Origin: Oopsacas minuta
Lineage: Eukaryota > Porifera > Hexactinellida > Lyssacinosida > Leucopsacidae
Direction of reading: 5' to 3'
Length of the DNA stretch: 64,000 nucleotides
Assembly: GCA_024704765.1 (NCBI GenBank)
Contig: JAKMXF010000322.1
Coordinates: forward strand, 124,001 to 188,000
Position numbers and translations under genes: made by a program
In this document: one piece after another, positions 45,267 through 57,979 of the stretch
How positions within the stretch are numbered: position 1 is the stretch's first letter
Layout: every line of letters begins with the position of its first letter
The notes under the pieces: generated by a model
The model's database searches: none
Told to the model about the DNA's origin: nothing
The model's input: only the letters and a program-made list of their open reading frames with translations

Positions 45267-48200
45267 TCGCGCGCGCGTATGCTAACAACGCCGCTGATGT
45301 GATAGATTGTATTCTCAACTTTTTTTGAATTCTCTTCCATTTATATTTAACACAAACTCCGAGGAAATATCGCTGGAACTTTCCAAAGAACCTGCACGTG
45401 AATTATTGTATATTTCTAGCAAATGAAACTGTATTGGAGTGCACTGAATATTTCTTGCATGCTTTTTCACTTGTCCTGGCAAAGTTATAGCCAGATTGGA
45501 GCGTGACTATACAATTAGAGTTACGCATTCATTTTATGAGGATAATAGATTGATGTTTGGTTGTATATCAAAGGGTTTTGGGCAGTTCTCGACCGCAGAG
45601 CAGAAATAGGGGGTTGGTACGATACAACCCAATTTGTAAGGTGGCCTCTGGATACATTTGGACCAATCTGGTCAGGGGACACCAGGTTTTGTCACATACC
45701 ATATTTTTCCTTGGATTCGTTCTGGGCTTCGCCCTAGAAGTTCGAGGTTTATTTGGGAGCACATCTGAACCTATTGGGCTTAGCAGTGCAAAATTGGTAC
45801 ACACATCATATTTCCACACCTCCAATTATAGCAAATATTGTTTCATCGAGATTAATATCCAAATGTTTCCCGCCTAAACGCGCCAATATTTGGAATTATC
45901 CCGCCTCAATCTCAATTTCCCGCCTTTTCTTTACTCAAAAATGAATATTTTGTTTATTTGTTTGTTTGTTTGTTTGTTGTTAACCGCCTCCATACGAAAT
46001 TAATTATCCTCATTAATTGCATGACAACCATCATGTGAAAATGGAATTTACTTTCCATTGTCTACTAATAGTTTATTAATATTGTCTGTTTGTTTACACA
46101 TTTATGCTAAGAAGGTAATTATTCAATTACTAATCCAATTCTCCTTATGAAACTTAGGGTTATTGTCTATCACTTTAAGTATTAGTAATAATTAATTAGT
46201 TTAGTATTTTAACACCTTTCCATCACTTTATAGATTGCATGAGTTGATTAGACTGGGGAGCGTGTATAATATGTTCTAATATTTCCAATGTAATTTTGCT
46301 AGACGTAATTGAATCTCAAAGTTGAAAACAACCACTTCATGTTTATATGGCTGTTTACACCTGTAGTTTTTGGGATTAGTTTCATGTGTTTGTTTCCCAA
46401 AAATCTGCATTTTTGTAACCAAATACAATCACTATGGTAACGGCACATGTGTAAGATAATTTGAATTTTACAGCCGTATGAATATTTACATATTGGTGTT
46501 AACATCTTTGAAGTTATGCTATGTTTACTTAAAAGGAATTGCTAAGTTGAATTTGATCCTTTATATCTTGAGTAAGGATAATTACCGAACGCTTTGTCCT
46601 ACTTCCAAAATTGGGCTTTCACCAAGAACCACGAGTTGACCCGCTTCGGAAGTCAGCAAGACATTTTTTGTCCACTAATATTGGTGGCGAGAACTATATT
46701 TACCTGTTACGACATATTTGTAACCACTCTTGGTTGCTAGGTGCATTCTAGTAACGTATTCTTGTTGATATAATTCTCTCGTAATTGTTTACATATTTTG
46801 TTACCCAATTATGTAATTAGGTAAATATTTATTTTTGTCAGTAATTAGGCACATTCTCACGTTTTGTCAGACAATGGGCAATTGGTGGTTTGAAATTCGC
46901 GACACTTTTCCAGTTATATTAATATAATAGCAAGCTGTAATTATAGAACTTCCCGCGCCCAAAATATCCCGCGTTGAGTACATTTCCATTATAATATTGA
47001 TCATAATTCGCAAAAATAGCCAGAAAGTGGACATAAGGACCGTTGAAGGTATTGTTACCCTCCTGTACCCTCTAGGATTGACATTAATCAAGGACAATAG
47101 TTCCTAAGAATGTGACTAACTGGCTTAACTTAACAAAACACCTTTGAATATATCATTTTTTCCCAAAATACTTCAAATTCGATTTCCTATCATTTATGCG
47201 TTTTGCCATCCTCATTCTTTGATCGAAAATTGCAATTGCACTTTTCGTATCTTAGCAACACATGTGGCATACATCAAAGGATATCTCAGCTAATTAACTG
47301 AACTTTTATCTCCAAACAGTGCTGGATTAAACATATATACAGGAACCATTAAGATTTGCAATTAACTAGGAAAGTGGTCTATCAACCACTTTGATAACTT
47401 TCAGATCAAAGACCTCAGCTATTTTTACATGTGTATGTATCTTAGATATCGAATCCCGTAGGCGAATACTTGCATGTCAGAATGTATATCATATAACACC
47501 TGGTTGATATATATTGAGCATTTGTGTTGAATTTATAAACCATTTGGAAGTTGAACTATAAAATTGGAAAAGTTCACCCCAAGGGGGCGATGGACCACGG
47601 ACGACAGCAGGTGTCTACACAGGGGCGGTCCCAAGAGTTCTAACCGGGCAAATATTATTATAAAATAGGAAATAGTGGTCTGAGTGTCTGGCCCCGTTTC
47701 CAATTCCTCATTGAGTCCACAGGATGGGTTAAAATTGGCACAGGGGTCCACCGTTCACAGGTGAACTAGGTTGGGGGTCACTTGTAATCGTACTGAGAAA
47801 ATGGGAGATCAATTGGATCATTTTTGAACCCCAATGGGAGAGCTTATTTAGTTCTTAATCTGTTTATTTGTAGTATACATTTGTTTGTTCTTTACTTAAT
47901 TAGCCTATTTATTAAATCTCAATTGTTTGTTTGTTTGTTTGTTTGTCCGTTGTCAAGGAAAGGATTCATGGTATGCTATTTTGAATTATAGCATAACTAT
48001 GTATTAAAAGAATTCAATAAAACTTCACTGAATATATCGAACATGCCGAATCTGATTTTAACACTTTTGGATTAATCATATGCAAATTTATTGTTGTTTT
48101 TATGAATATAAAGTAAACAAATTAGCCAAATCTCGAAATTTACGTGGAGGCTTGCTCTAACGGCTACACAGGGTGTTAATCTTACAAAATAATTCAATAA

Positions 48201-48681
48201 CATATATGCCATATAAGGATATTAGTGAATTGTTATATATTAATTACAAATACTTATCTTAATCAGAATTTTATGTTCATATTTTCACACCTTTAAGAAA
48301 TTGCAAAATTTCTTTATAAAATTGGTAGGAGTCCCTAGCAACCGATAACTATCATAGTTATGTGTTTAATCCACAAATATTGCCTCAATTTCAATATAGT
48401 CACATATTTTTAGCACTTGTAATTATCAGCCACTTTTGTGACACATTGTAGACACTTTATCAGCCACTTTTGTGACACATTGTAGACACTTTATCAGCCA
48501 CTTTTGTGACACATTGTAGACACTTTATCAGCCACTTTTGTGACACATTGTAGACACTTTATCAGCCACTTTTGTGACACATTGTAGACACTTTCCCAAC
48601 CACTTAGCAACAAAATAAAAGTAAATTCTTAATCATATTAATAATAATTTCTACTATAAAAGCACATATCGAATTATCCAA
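45267..48681. other. 3.4-kb gene-poor stretch downstream of the homeobox gene
   Basis: No frame here resembles a protein I know. It contains hAT-like remnants (about 47568-47780), a short (GTTT)n at 45950-45980 and 47925-47945, one TCACACCT motif at 48285-48292 and a 34-bp minisatellite at 48429-48594. It lies 3' of the homeobox gene and 5' of the cryptochrome gene, so it could hold regulatory DNA for either. Confidence 0.55.
48429..48594 (+). repeat. 34-bp minisatellite, five near-perfect units
   Basis: The unit runs 'gccacttttgtgacacattg' then 'tagacactttatca'. Five copies are identical by eye except the last few bases, which suggests recent expansion. It sits about 90 bp 3' of the homeobox stop codon and may be in its 3' UTR. 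Confidence 0.92.
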
Positions 48682-49404
48682 TTAGCTGGTACTATTCGGG
48701 ACAGTAACTGTGAAAGGAGAATTGTACACGCACTGTGCTGCTAGCGTGTACCCTCCTTGGTTCTGTAAAGGTGTTAAAGATATATACGGTGGTATTATAG
48801 CCTGTGGGGTCCCGTTTGGGATTAATTGGGTTTGTTGTCCGATCGCTTGAATGGTTGGGAGTCCCGGGTTGTTCGCTGGGAGTAGAAAAGTAGGGGTGAA
48901 GGGCATCGTCTTTGAGATATCGTCATCGTTTAGTTCGCATTCTCTCCGTAGTTTAAACTGCTCCTTCCTCTGTCTTTTACATTTATAACGCCGGTTTTGG
49001 AACCAAATTTTTACTTGCGTTTCGGATAATTTTAAAACAACTGCTAGTTGTTCTCTTTCATGAGCTGTTAAATATTTTCTTAGACTGAAGGTTCTTTCCA
49101 ATTCATACACCTGAGAGTGTGAAAATAGCGCGCGTGGTTTCCTTTTCTTCCCCTTGGACAATTTATCTTCAAGTGTCTCTGATCCAGAATCAGTATTGTG
49201 TATTCTACAAGTACAATTGTATCCTGAATGTGGTTCTAAACCATTTTGTGCCATTTCTCGTTCATCATTCAAATCCAAATCCTCACTATCTCTTTCAAAA
49301 TTCTCCGCCATTTCCACACATGGCAGACGGACAATCGTGTAATTTTGTGTTGATAGCTCGGCGCCAGTTTTATTCAACAAATTTTCAATTGTAAATGAGG
49401 ACAT
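48682..49404 (-). CDS. NK2/3/4-type homeobox transcription factor
   Basis: Single-exon gene, 240 residues. The homeodomain is at residues 87-146: [13 protein letters not shown] at helix 1, [12 protein letters not shown] at helix 2, and helix 3 with [14 protein letters not shown]. Position 50 is Gln136, position 51 Asn137 and position 54 Tyr140. Tyr54 together with the FSHxQVxELER block points to the NK2/NK3/NK4 group, nearest NK3 (Bagpipe). The N-terminus, SSFTIENLL, resembles the eh1/TN Groucho-binding motif (FxIxxIL) at the same place in NK proteins. An acidic stretch lies before the homeodomain. The C-terminal part is Pro/Gln/Thr-rich. I do not assign a symbol because orthology among NK genes is uncertain. 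Confidence 0.88.
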   Translation of the reverse strand: MSSFTIENLLNKTGAELSTQNYTIVRLPCVEMAENFERDSEDLDLNDEREMAQNGLEPHSGYNCTCRIHNTDSGSETLEDKLSKGKKRKPRALFSHSQVYELERTFSLRKYLTAHEREQLAVVLKLSETQVKIWFQNRRYKCKRQRKEQFKLRRECELNDDDISKTMPFTPTFLLPANNPGLPTIQAIGQQTQLIPNGTPQAIIPPYISLTPLQNQGGYTLAAQCVYNSPFTVTVPNSTS

Positions 49405-52400
49405 TTGTGTCGAGATTGAATTAGTTGTTAAAGTTGAAGCTATTTATATGGAAATCTCTGCTATACAATGCTGTGCGTAGAATATCTATGAAGTATATTG
49501 TTAGCCGAATTTCTTTGTTACTAATTAATTTATTTATTTGAAGACTTAGCTGTTTGTTTGTTTGTTTGTTATTTCGTGGGCTTTGTTTTAGTTTTGTTTG
49601 ATGTTTTGTTTCCGTCTTTTTTGCGGCCTTTTTGGGCTTTTAAAGCGACGAATTGTGTTCCTAAAGACCTGAATATGAATCATCATTTTCAAATTCTAAT
49701 TCCTTTCTAGATCGAATTTTAATATATGAAATTCTTTTCACACCTTTTCGTTGTAACTCAGTTTTTGATCCACTTTCTAAGAATGGATGTGAGGCCATAT
49801 TGGCCCATTTTAATGGACCCCTAGGTCAATTTGTGTTCCTTATTAATATTTATCCATTGAGAAAATATTTCAAAATTTCCCCTGAATGAGACTTAAAATT
49901 CTGAGATAATCCAAATATTTGAAAAAAACAAGCTCTTTAACCTTATAGCACTACGTAATGGGGACACATACCCCTTCAAGAGGTCACTTATGGACCACTT
50001 AAGACCCCTTAGGGATCACTGTCCCATGGTAGAGGACACAATTAACACTATAACATTCCAATCCCTCCCACTTTACGAATAATGTGACTGAGTTAAAGCA
50101 TAGAAATAAAAAGATGATGTGAAATTCCAATTCTCACAGGTGACTGCACCACTTGTTAATTAGTTTGGAATCACACCATTTCAAAGCTTTTGATTGAACA
50201 ATAAAAATTGAATTTTCAAAACTTGGCAAGTTCGCTCCAATGCAGCTTCTTTTCAATGTCATTAAACACGCGATCTGATTGGTCAGTATAGGTTTTCAGT
50301 ACACTTTAGAATTGAGTTCGTGCACCGATTTTGATTGGTTAAGAGTGATCATTCACCCGTAGGAGTTTGAGGTGTCAAATATGATTTAACATTGGATTAT
50401 GAGTGCCACATATTGAATTTATTTTGCGCCATTAAATACTCGCATTTTGTATGAAAAGAAACCCATTTTATGGTCAAAAGTGTCGCTATAATTTACTAAG
50501 CCATTTTACTTGAGCCACTTTTCAACTCAATGCCATTTTAGTGGTCAAAAGTGGTGGATTAAATTTTAGTCCTTTTGGAAAATGGTGTCCGGTTGGGAAG
50601 GGTCGCCATATCTGGGAGGTCCGAGCGTATACGCTAGAACCTCTATGAGCGGGAGAGGTCGTGCCGGCGAATCTCCTGCTAACTCCCTATCCCCATTTCT
50701 ATTTTAAATGTAAAATGTCCTTTAACCATAGAACATATCCACTTCCTCCCTCTACTGTTATTAGATTATTATAATGTGCTCTAAGGCTGTTGGTTGTATG
50801 TATAAATTTGTGAGAAATCTTCTTATGAGAATCCCAATAATTTTGAATCATTAGAGGGGTAAATATGTGTTTGTTTTCAAATTAGCACAACTATTGACTG
50901 TAGAATTCCCTGCTTATAGAGACCCCGCTTATAGAGACTCCACTTATAGAGACCCCACTTATAGAGACCCCACTTATAGAGACCCCACTTATAGAGACCC
51001 CACTTATAGAAATTGCACTGTACATAATTATAGTCATGCATGCATGCACATACCTTCCAACTGTCCAGTTTTTGGCGGCGTCCCGCATTTTTTGACATGT
51101 GTTGAGGGTAATGTGCCGCCAAAACTTGCTACTTGTATTGTCATTACATGGAACTCTTATGGACAAAACATACAGTGTAACACAATAGAGTATAACATTC
51201 AAGGTAAATACAGAAATCACATTTTTCTAATTGACTTTAATTCTGTTCCCGACGTGTTGACAAGTCCACTTCAATGGAGGTCACATTTCGTTCATGTACG
51301 ATGATAATCTTTGTGTCGAGTTACGGACACTTAAACTCTTTTGAAAGGGTTTTGTCTAGACTTTTAGAGCCTTTAAGTATTTTGAATGGATGTTATAATT
51401 ACCTTGATTTGGTGAGTTTACTAGGAATTCAAGGAAATTCCACTTGTGACTTTGCCTCGAGACATATTATATGTTTTCAAATATTATTAAACAAATGCTA
51501 ATAATTCGCAACTTGCCGAGATATAGCAATACTTTTCTGATTTGTTTCTCACTCCGAAACCCGAAGCTTCGTTTCCTAGCCTGTTCCACACGTAAACCCC
51601 CTATACCAATTTTTATACAGGACCTTCCTATTAACTGCACCCTGTGGACCCCTGCTGCCGTCCGCGGACCACCAAGCTACAGTTATTGAAAGGATTTTGT
51701 CTATACTTGTAATTTTCTAAATTAGGTGAGTTTATTAGGAATTCAAGGAAATGCCACTTGTGAATTTGCCTCGAGACAAATTGTATGTTTTCAACCATTA
51801 AAGATGATTCATATAACTACAAATATTTGAGTGTAATATTCGTTTTTAAGGTGTTAATTGTTCATATGATTAATCTTTATGTAAATTTATTATTCAACAC
51901 CAATCAGAGTTTAGGAGTTTCGTTGATTTGATTGTTTGTTAGAAATTTTACTAATATGACACTTTCAATCGTTATGATTGGCTGTTAAACTTTGAATTAG
52001 TTTAACAACTGCTTAAAGTGGCACAAAAGTGGCATGCTAAGTTTAAAAAAGTATTCCCATCATGAGAAATCGTTTCGCGACACTTTATCGCTATGAAGCC
52101 AATCTTTAAATACAATATAACTTGTCTATTATATCATTTTAACGGAATCATTACAGAAAACATTTGACCAGATTCGTGTATAGGTTAAAGTTGGAAATAT
52201 TTCAAAGAAATTTTTGAGATGATCAGAGACGATTCTTGTAGAAATGTGGTCTTATGTTGGACAATTCTGGGCTGATTTGTGCCATGGACACAATAGACTC
52301 CACTTCACATCAGGACCAGGCTATTGTAACCAGATTAAGTGGGATAAAGGTTGGAGCGTTAACCAGAGTAATGTAACACTATTTGTTTGGTTCTGTTTCT

Positions 52401-55147
52401 GGCCAACTGATCCGCCGATTTTTCACCCAGATTTTGTCACTAAAATTGTGTCCTCGCCTCCCTCAGTCCTTGCCCCAGGCATAGGGATAGGAATTCATGC
52501 ACCATACTTATGGATTTGATCTGTGAACACTCCTAAGTGGTGAGGTTACTGAAAGTGTCGAATTCAAAACCTCTTGGTTACTGGTATGTTGTCGTTTTAA
52601 AATTGTAGCACAGAGCTAGGAAGTCACAAGTTCTAACCCTAAGCAGTCCCTAACCTGGCTCTATGGACCTCTTTGTGGTCCACGGATGACAAGCAGAGGG
52701 GTCCACATGATCTCAAAATTTGTATTGCATTCTATCGGAGGTGGTTCACAGAATGTGTTATAAATGGTATAGGTGAAAAGGCTGTGAACTACTGACATAT
52801 ATGTGTACTAGTATCTCAGCCACTTTTTAGTGGCACAGTGCCACTTTAATGGCCATTTCTCTGAAAATTAATTAGCTATAACCTTTGATGTTTTCCTAAT
52901 CGACACTCAATGGTGATTAATATCTTAAACACATTCTCGTTGAATGAAATATATCTTAAAAAGCAATTAAGAATATTAAACACCTTAAAAATGCGACACT
53001 ATTTTCCTAACACGATTAACTCTGCCACCAGACAGGTTTCAGTATTCAAGATATTGTATGAGTCAGATATGGAACTAATTAATATTCATTGTAAATTGTA
53101 ACCCCTGTAAATTAGCAGTGAAATCACTTATTTAACACTTCGGCTTCAGTTCGATGGAAATTGAATTTTTCGTTAATTCACTTCATAAAAGTTGATTGCT
53201 TTGTTTTAAAGTTAATTACAACTCTTAGAAGGTGAATTATATTTTTCACACCTTGCATGCTTGCCGTATGGTATCGTAACTAAGAGAGGAGACACTTGAA
53301 ATGGTCGATACAATCATCGGGAATCTCCCACTTAGTGTGACTATTCACTCAAAATATTTCTTGGTTGTTTTCCATCTTCTTCAGGACACCCTTTAATATG
53401 TGAAGGGGCGATTTCTGCCGCCTATCGATGCCTTACAGCGTCCCCAGGCCCTGAGTTGAGCGGATAATCAAGTTTCGCATTTTCAAGTTTCTCATATGTA
53501 AATTATTGTTGTTTATGATTATAAGTAAACAAACAGTTGATAAAGTAATTTAGCATAAAATTTGCTATTAATTATTTTGCTAGATTCGAGGCACGAAGTG
53601 CTGAGTCTCATCCGAACAAAAAATGTTCACAAGCCGCGCAGCGAGCAAGCTATGCGGGAACTTATCGCCCTTAAAGTTACTCCACATAAACTCGTATCTA
53701 TACATCCAAATATTGGTCACGAGTAATGAGAATAGCTATGTGTAAATTTAATGTCACCTCCATAAACCGTGTACCAGTGACGCCGAAAACGCTACTCCCT
53801 TTCCCTGTTTCTGTAGAGTTTCCTCAGAATAGTCACCTCATTACTATCTTATACTTCCATGTGTTAAGAGTATGTAAGATTTTCAGCTCCCTATAATGTC
53901 CGCGTTTTCCTTCACGCAGGCTCGCAGGTGTGAGAGTTACAGAATATTGAGTAGATAATTTGCATAATTAATACAAACATCGACACACCTTAGATAAAGT
54001 TGGTTTTTCGCAGAGGTCTGATTTGTGGACACAATTTGCACCCTCCAACGGTACCGATAAATGATCTAATTTAGAGAAATTCTGTATATTTAGCATATAG
54101 AATTATAAATTAGACAAACGACAATAATAAACAAAGAAAGAAAACATTCGAATTTCTAAAAGAGGTCTTAAAAATTCCGAATGTCAAAACTTAAAAAACT
54201 TTCAAAATATTAATTTACTAAATAGGATTCTTTCACAATAAACAACAACAGCTTTTTATGTTCATATTGTAAACAATATTCCTTTTGTTGTAAACAGATT
54301 AGGCGCCAATTTCAGAGAAAACCTATACTTTGATGTTTTAGATTGAATTATTCCTTTGTTTAGACTTTAAAGTCAAATTCATATTTCCAATTCTTGCCAA
54401 TATCGACTTTCAATTGAAATATTAAGCAACACAATTTTGGTGGCATTGTGACACAATCAAATGGTCATTTTGCCCTCGAAATTCGCCGAGGTTGGGACTT
54501 TATTCCGATTTATTTGTTACTCCAAAACCCGCGCTGTTCCCAACCTTATTCACCTATTGTCCCCCCCTATACCAATTTTAACATCCTGTAGACACCTCCC
54601 ATAGGCTGTGATACTAATATGAGATCCTGTAGAACCCTGCTGTCGTCAGTGAAACACAAAGAGGTCCATGAGTCGCCAGGTTGGTAACTTTGCCATAAAC
54701 AACAAACAAACAAACAAACAAAATAAACAGTATTTACAAACTTGAATTTCAGTTTTAATAACTGAATTTGGATTTGACTTTTATTACTAAAATTAGAAAT
54801 AATCAACTTAATAAATCAAAAAGTGCGGTCAACTTCATACACCCGCCTTACACCAAAAACCTTCCAATATGGAACTATATCAATAAAACCAGTAATTCAA
54901 TACTACATCACTTGACACCTAGTCTCATTGTGTCGCTGAACAATGGGATATTTTGTCCCAACACCCTATTGACGACACAAATCGATTGAAGACAATGTGG
55001 CGGACAAAAAGAGGTGAGTATTAATAACATTCTGAGTGCCTATAAATCTCAAAAACTATAAAAATATTCCAAATTTTCCCTCTGCATATTAGACAAAATT
55101 TCAAATCTTAGCTTTCGAATTCCGTTTTCCAATTTATTTTTCCCCCC
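49405..55147. other. 5.7-kb gene-poor stretch upstream of the homeobox gene
   Basis: This is the longest gene-free interval of the window. It has a 15-bp minisatellite (50911-51009), hAT-like elements (51560-51690, 52640-52790, 54525-54690), a partial ACAATAGACTC element (about 52287-52406) and a 70-bp block repeated at 51412-51480 and 51725-51795 ('aggaattcaaggaaat', 'tttgcctcgagaca'). I see no coding frame worth calling and no tRNA. Confidence 0.55.
50911..51009 (+). repeat. 15-bp minisatellite (tatagagaccccact), about seven units
   Basis: It is bounded by 'actgtagaattccctg' and 'gaaattgcactgtac', a weak inverted pair, so it may be the expanded inside of a small element. The Y-R-D-P-T open frame across it is a by-product. 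Confidence 0.85.
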
Positions 55148-56245
55148 ATGGATCTTAAGGAACTATCCACCGCCCTCAACAGCTGTTACTCTGACCCTAG
55201 CAACGAAGATGGTGCAATGATATGCAAACATTGCTTCTTAAATCGTGACAGACAAACTCCCACATTTTGTCAGAACACTAATTGCATGTTCTACCGGGTA
55301 TGTTCACATTATCAATATTTGTATATTTATCACTTAAATATTTACTTTATTGACCCCTCTCCTGTCCGCTTTATGGGGTCACTTGTTCAGAAATGGACCA
55401 TGTTAATTAGTTCCAGTTAATTGGTACAGAGCGTGTCACGATTGATCCTATTAAGCAGAGTCTACTATATTCTAAATTGTCCAATGGTCCCTTGGGCTAA
55501 TGCTCCCTCGCACCCATGGGTACAGGTGTCCGATAATTACACTTATGAATAATCATATTTTCACACCTTTTGAACCAACCAAATTTCAGTATCTGATGGT
55601 ATATTAGATGTATATTGGAACTATTAATCTATAGTTCTAATATAGTATAAGGTAGTTCCATATTATGTTGACGCTATACACAATGGATATGTATACTTCA
55701 TAAATAACAACAAACATAAGTTTTTCAATATTTAATAGCAACCAGAACCATCTAAGGAATTCATAGCAGAACAGCTGAATAGGAACATAGAAAATGTCCT
55801 CTCTGAGACAGGTGTGAAAAACAAATTGAATCCTAACCCATGGAGTCCGACGAATATATCCCTCTTGGACTGGTCAAGCATTCAGTCACACCCCCAAAAT
55901 GATTGGATTGTCCCGCAAAAAGCCAGCGGACACATTTCAATCTCTTCTTCAGATGATGATGAAATATTTGATGAAGTGAACTTGGATAGAAATTCAATTT
56001 TATCGAATAATTGGGTAATCCCAGCTGAGGATAAACCTTATTCACTATTTGGTCAGGCGAATTCCTTTTCATCTATGCCGTTGACAAGTTCAAGCTCTAA
56101 CTCATCTGGTGAGTTGCTTGTTTGTTTGTTTGTTTGTTGTTTGTTTGCCGTTTCATAGAATAATATCATTTAGACTTTGACGATAGTCTCTCATCTCATT
56201 CAAGCGAGGAGATCTTGCAACAACAACAAAAAAATCATCATCATC

Positions 56246-56304
<59 letters not shown>

Positions 56305-57635
56305 AATATACAGCTCTACCAGACAGAAGATAAGTTGTCATCTGTTAATCCATTTTCAAAAATTCCATTCACACCTTCTTCATATGTTGCTGGCTCTGAG
56401 ACTTATTCTAGGAAAGTATTTGTTGGTGGTCTTCCTCCTGATATTGATGAAGGTTAGTTTTGTGTAAACAAATAAACAAACAAACAAACAAACAAACAAA
56501 TAAACAAACAAACAAACAAACACACAAACACACAAACAAATAAACAAACAAACAGACAACACTAGCAAACAAACAAACAAACAAACAATTTATATCTTAT
56601 GTTTCTCTCCTATTCATAGATGAGATCCGTGGTAGTTTCTGTAAGTTCGGTAACCTGACAGTTGATTGGCCACACAAAGCACAGTCCCGCACATATTTCC
56701 CGCCAAAAGGTTATGCATTCCTATTGTTCAAACATGAATTCTCAGTCCACCTTCTGATCGCCGCTTGCCTCCAAGAGGCTGGCAAGCTCTTCTACTTCGT
56801 GTCCTCTCCTACTCATAAGAACAAACAAGTTCAAATCCGTCCATGGTCCGTTTCGGAGAGTGACTACGTTATGGACAAGGCCCAACCCATCGACCCACGC
56901 AAGACGATATTCGTGGGAGGTGTACCACGTCCCTTGAGGTCACAAGAACTGGCTCAGGTCATGGAAGAAAAATTTGGGAGTGTTTGCTACGCTGGCATTG
57001 ATGTTGACCCCGATCTCAAATATCCAAAAGGTATGTATTGTTTGTACCTCGTGGGACCGTATTTTGCACCCCAAGGGTCATATTGTGTACCTCCCAAGGG
57101 GTCCATACTTGCACCCCCAATGGGACAATATTTCCTATACCAAGGGACCGTATTTTGCACCCTCAAGGGATTATAAGTGTTACTACTAATAGTTTCGATT
57201 TCTACAGTCAACTCCTGTTATATCTAACACGGATTATTGAAGTGTGAATCTCAGTAATTATCACGATCCCTTGAGCTTAGATATAACCGGAATTGATTGT
57301 ACATTTTAATAGGAGCTGGTCGCGTGACATTCTCCTCGATTCGCAGTTACATTAGCGCAGTTACAGCAAGGTTTGTGCAGCTAAAACTCCCAGAAATCGA
57401 CAAGAAAGTGGAGGTTAAGCCTTACGTCATGGATGACCAGATGTGTGATGAATGTAGTGGGTTAAATTCTAATGGAAAGGCCGCGCCATTTTTCTGTGGC
57501 AACGTGAATTGTCTTAGATATTTCTGTGAACATTGTTGGGCATTGATACACGCGTACCCGACAAAACAGACACATAGACCGCTGATAAAAGAGGGAGGCG
57601 ATCGTATTAAAGCGCGTTGGTCTCAATCCACTTAA
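55148..57635 (+). CDS. CPEB: CPEB2-4-type cytoplasmic polyadenylation element-binding protein
   Basis: RNA-binding translational regulator. Exons 55148-55297, 55739-56108, 56174-56452, 56620-57030 and 57313-57635 give 510 residues with consistent phases. RRM1 (about 248-340) has KVFVGGLPPDIDE and VDWPHKAQSRTYFPPKGYAF; RRM2 (about 355-440) has TIFVGGVPRPLRSQELA and YAGIDVDPDLKYPKGAGRV. The C-terminal CPEB zinc-binding ZZ domain has MCDECSG, CGNVNCLRYFCEHCW and HRPLIKEGGDR. These blocks match the CPEB2/3/4 (Orb2) branch rather than CPEB1. A run of 20 Gln (residues 198-217), preceded by QQQQKNHHH, sits ahead of RRM1. The first exon encodes a Cys cluster, CKHCFLNRDRQTPTFCQNTNC, whose link to CPEB rests on an in-phase splice only. 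An additional 5' exon near 54990 is possible. Confidence 0.93.
56466..56590 (+). repeat. AAAC-type simple repeat in CPEB intron
   Basis: Tetramer tract filling most of the intron between the polyQ exon and the RRM exon. Confidence 0.9.
57203..57303 (-). mobile_element. GTTATATCTAA-type MITE, copy A4, in CPEB intron
   Basis: The clearest copy: TA then 'cagtcaactcctgttatatc' at one end, and 'gatataaccggaattgattg' then TA at the other. It ends only about 10 bp before the acceptor of the last CPEB exon (57313). Confidence 0.8.
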
Positions 57636-57979
57636 CACCTTTCTGTGGCTTTATAACTTTTGATTGAAGATTTAGTCAACTATGTTGACGGATCATTTTT
57701 TCAATTATTTATTTTTATTTGCGTAAACATTGCCATTTAAGGTTTATATTATTCAAAGTTTGTTGTTTGTTGAGTTTTATACTTTCTCGGACAATATTTA
57801 AATTTGCACTTTCAATTACCTTCTTTTATTTATTCTCATTATTGTTTGTTTGTTATTTTGTTTGTTTGGTTATAGGCATCTATTAAAGCTATTTTCAATT
57901 ATATTTATTCATTTTTGGGTTCTTGTTGTTGTTCCCACGAGTATGTAAAAGGTGTGAAAAGCAAATAACTAAAATGCTA
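57636..57979. other. Tail-to-tail gap between CPEB and NHL copy 2
   Basis: AT-rich, no gene, with one AGGTGTGA motif at 57950-57957 close to the end of the NHL gene. Confidence 0.6.

Noticed and set aside
45557-45877. 106-residue open frame upstream of the cryptochrome gene
   Set aside because: No recognisable domain, overlapped by an equally long frame on the other strand, and no splice partners.
46867-47097. Minus-strand frame with hydrophobic stretch
   Set aside because: No family resemblance and no convincing start or neighbouring exons; within the gene-poor stretch.
50585-50690. GC-richer block that looked like a possible tRNA
   Set aside because: It lacks a B-box of the GGTTCGANNCC type and a cloverleaf; part of it recurs near 20080, so it is probably a repeat remnant.
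50867-51304. Open frames with Y-R-D-P-T or S-I-S-G-V repeats
   Set aside because: Translations of the 15-bp minisatellite in two directions.
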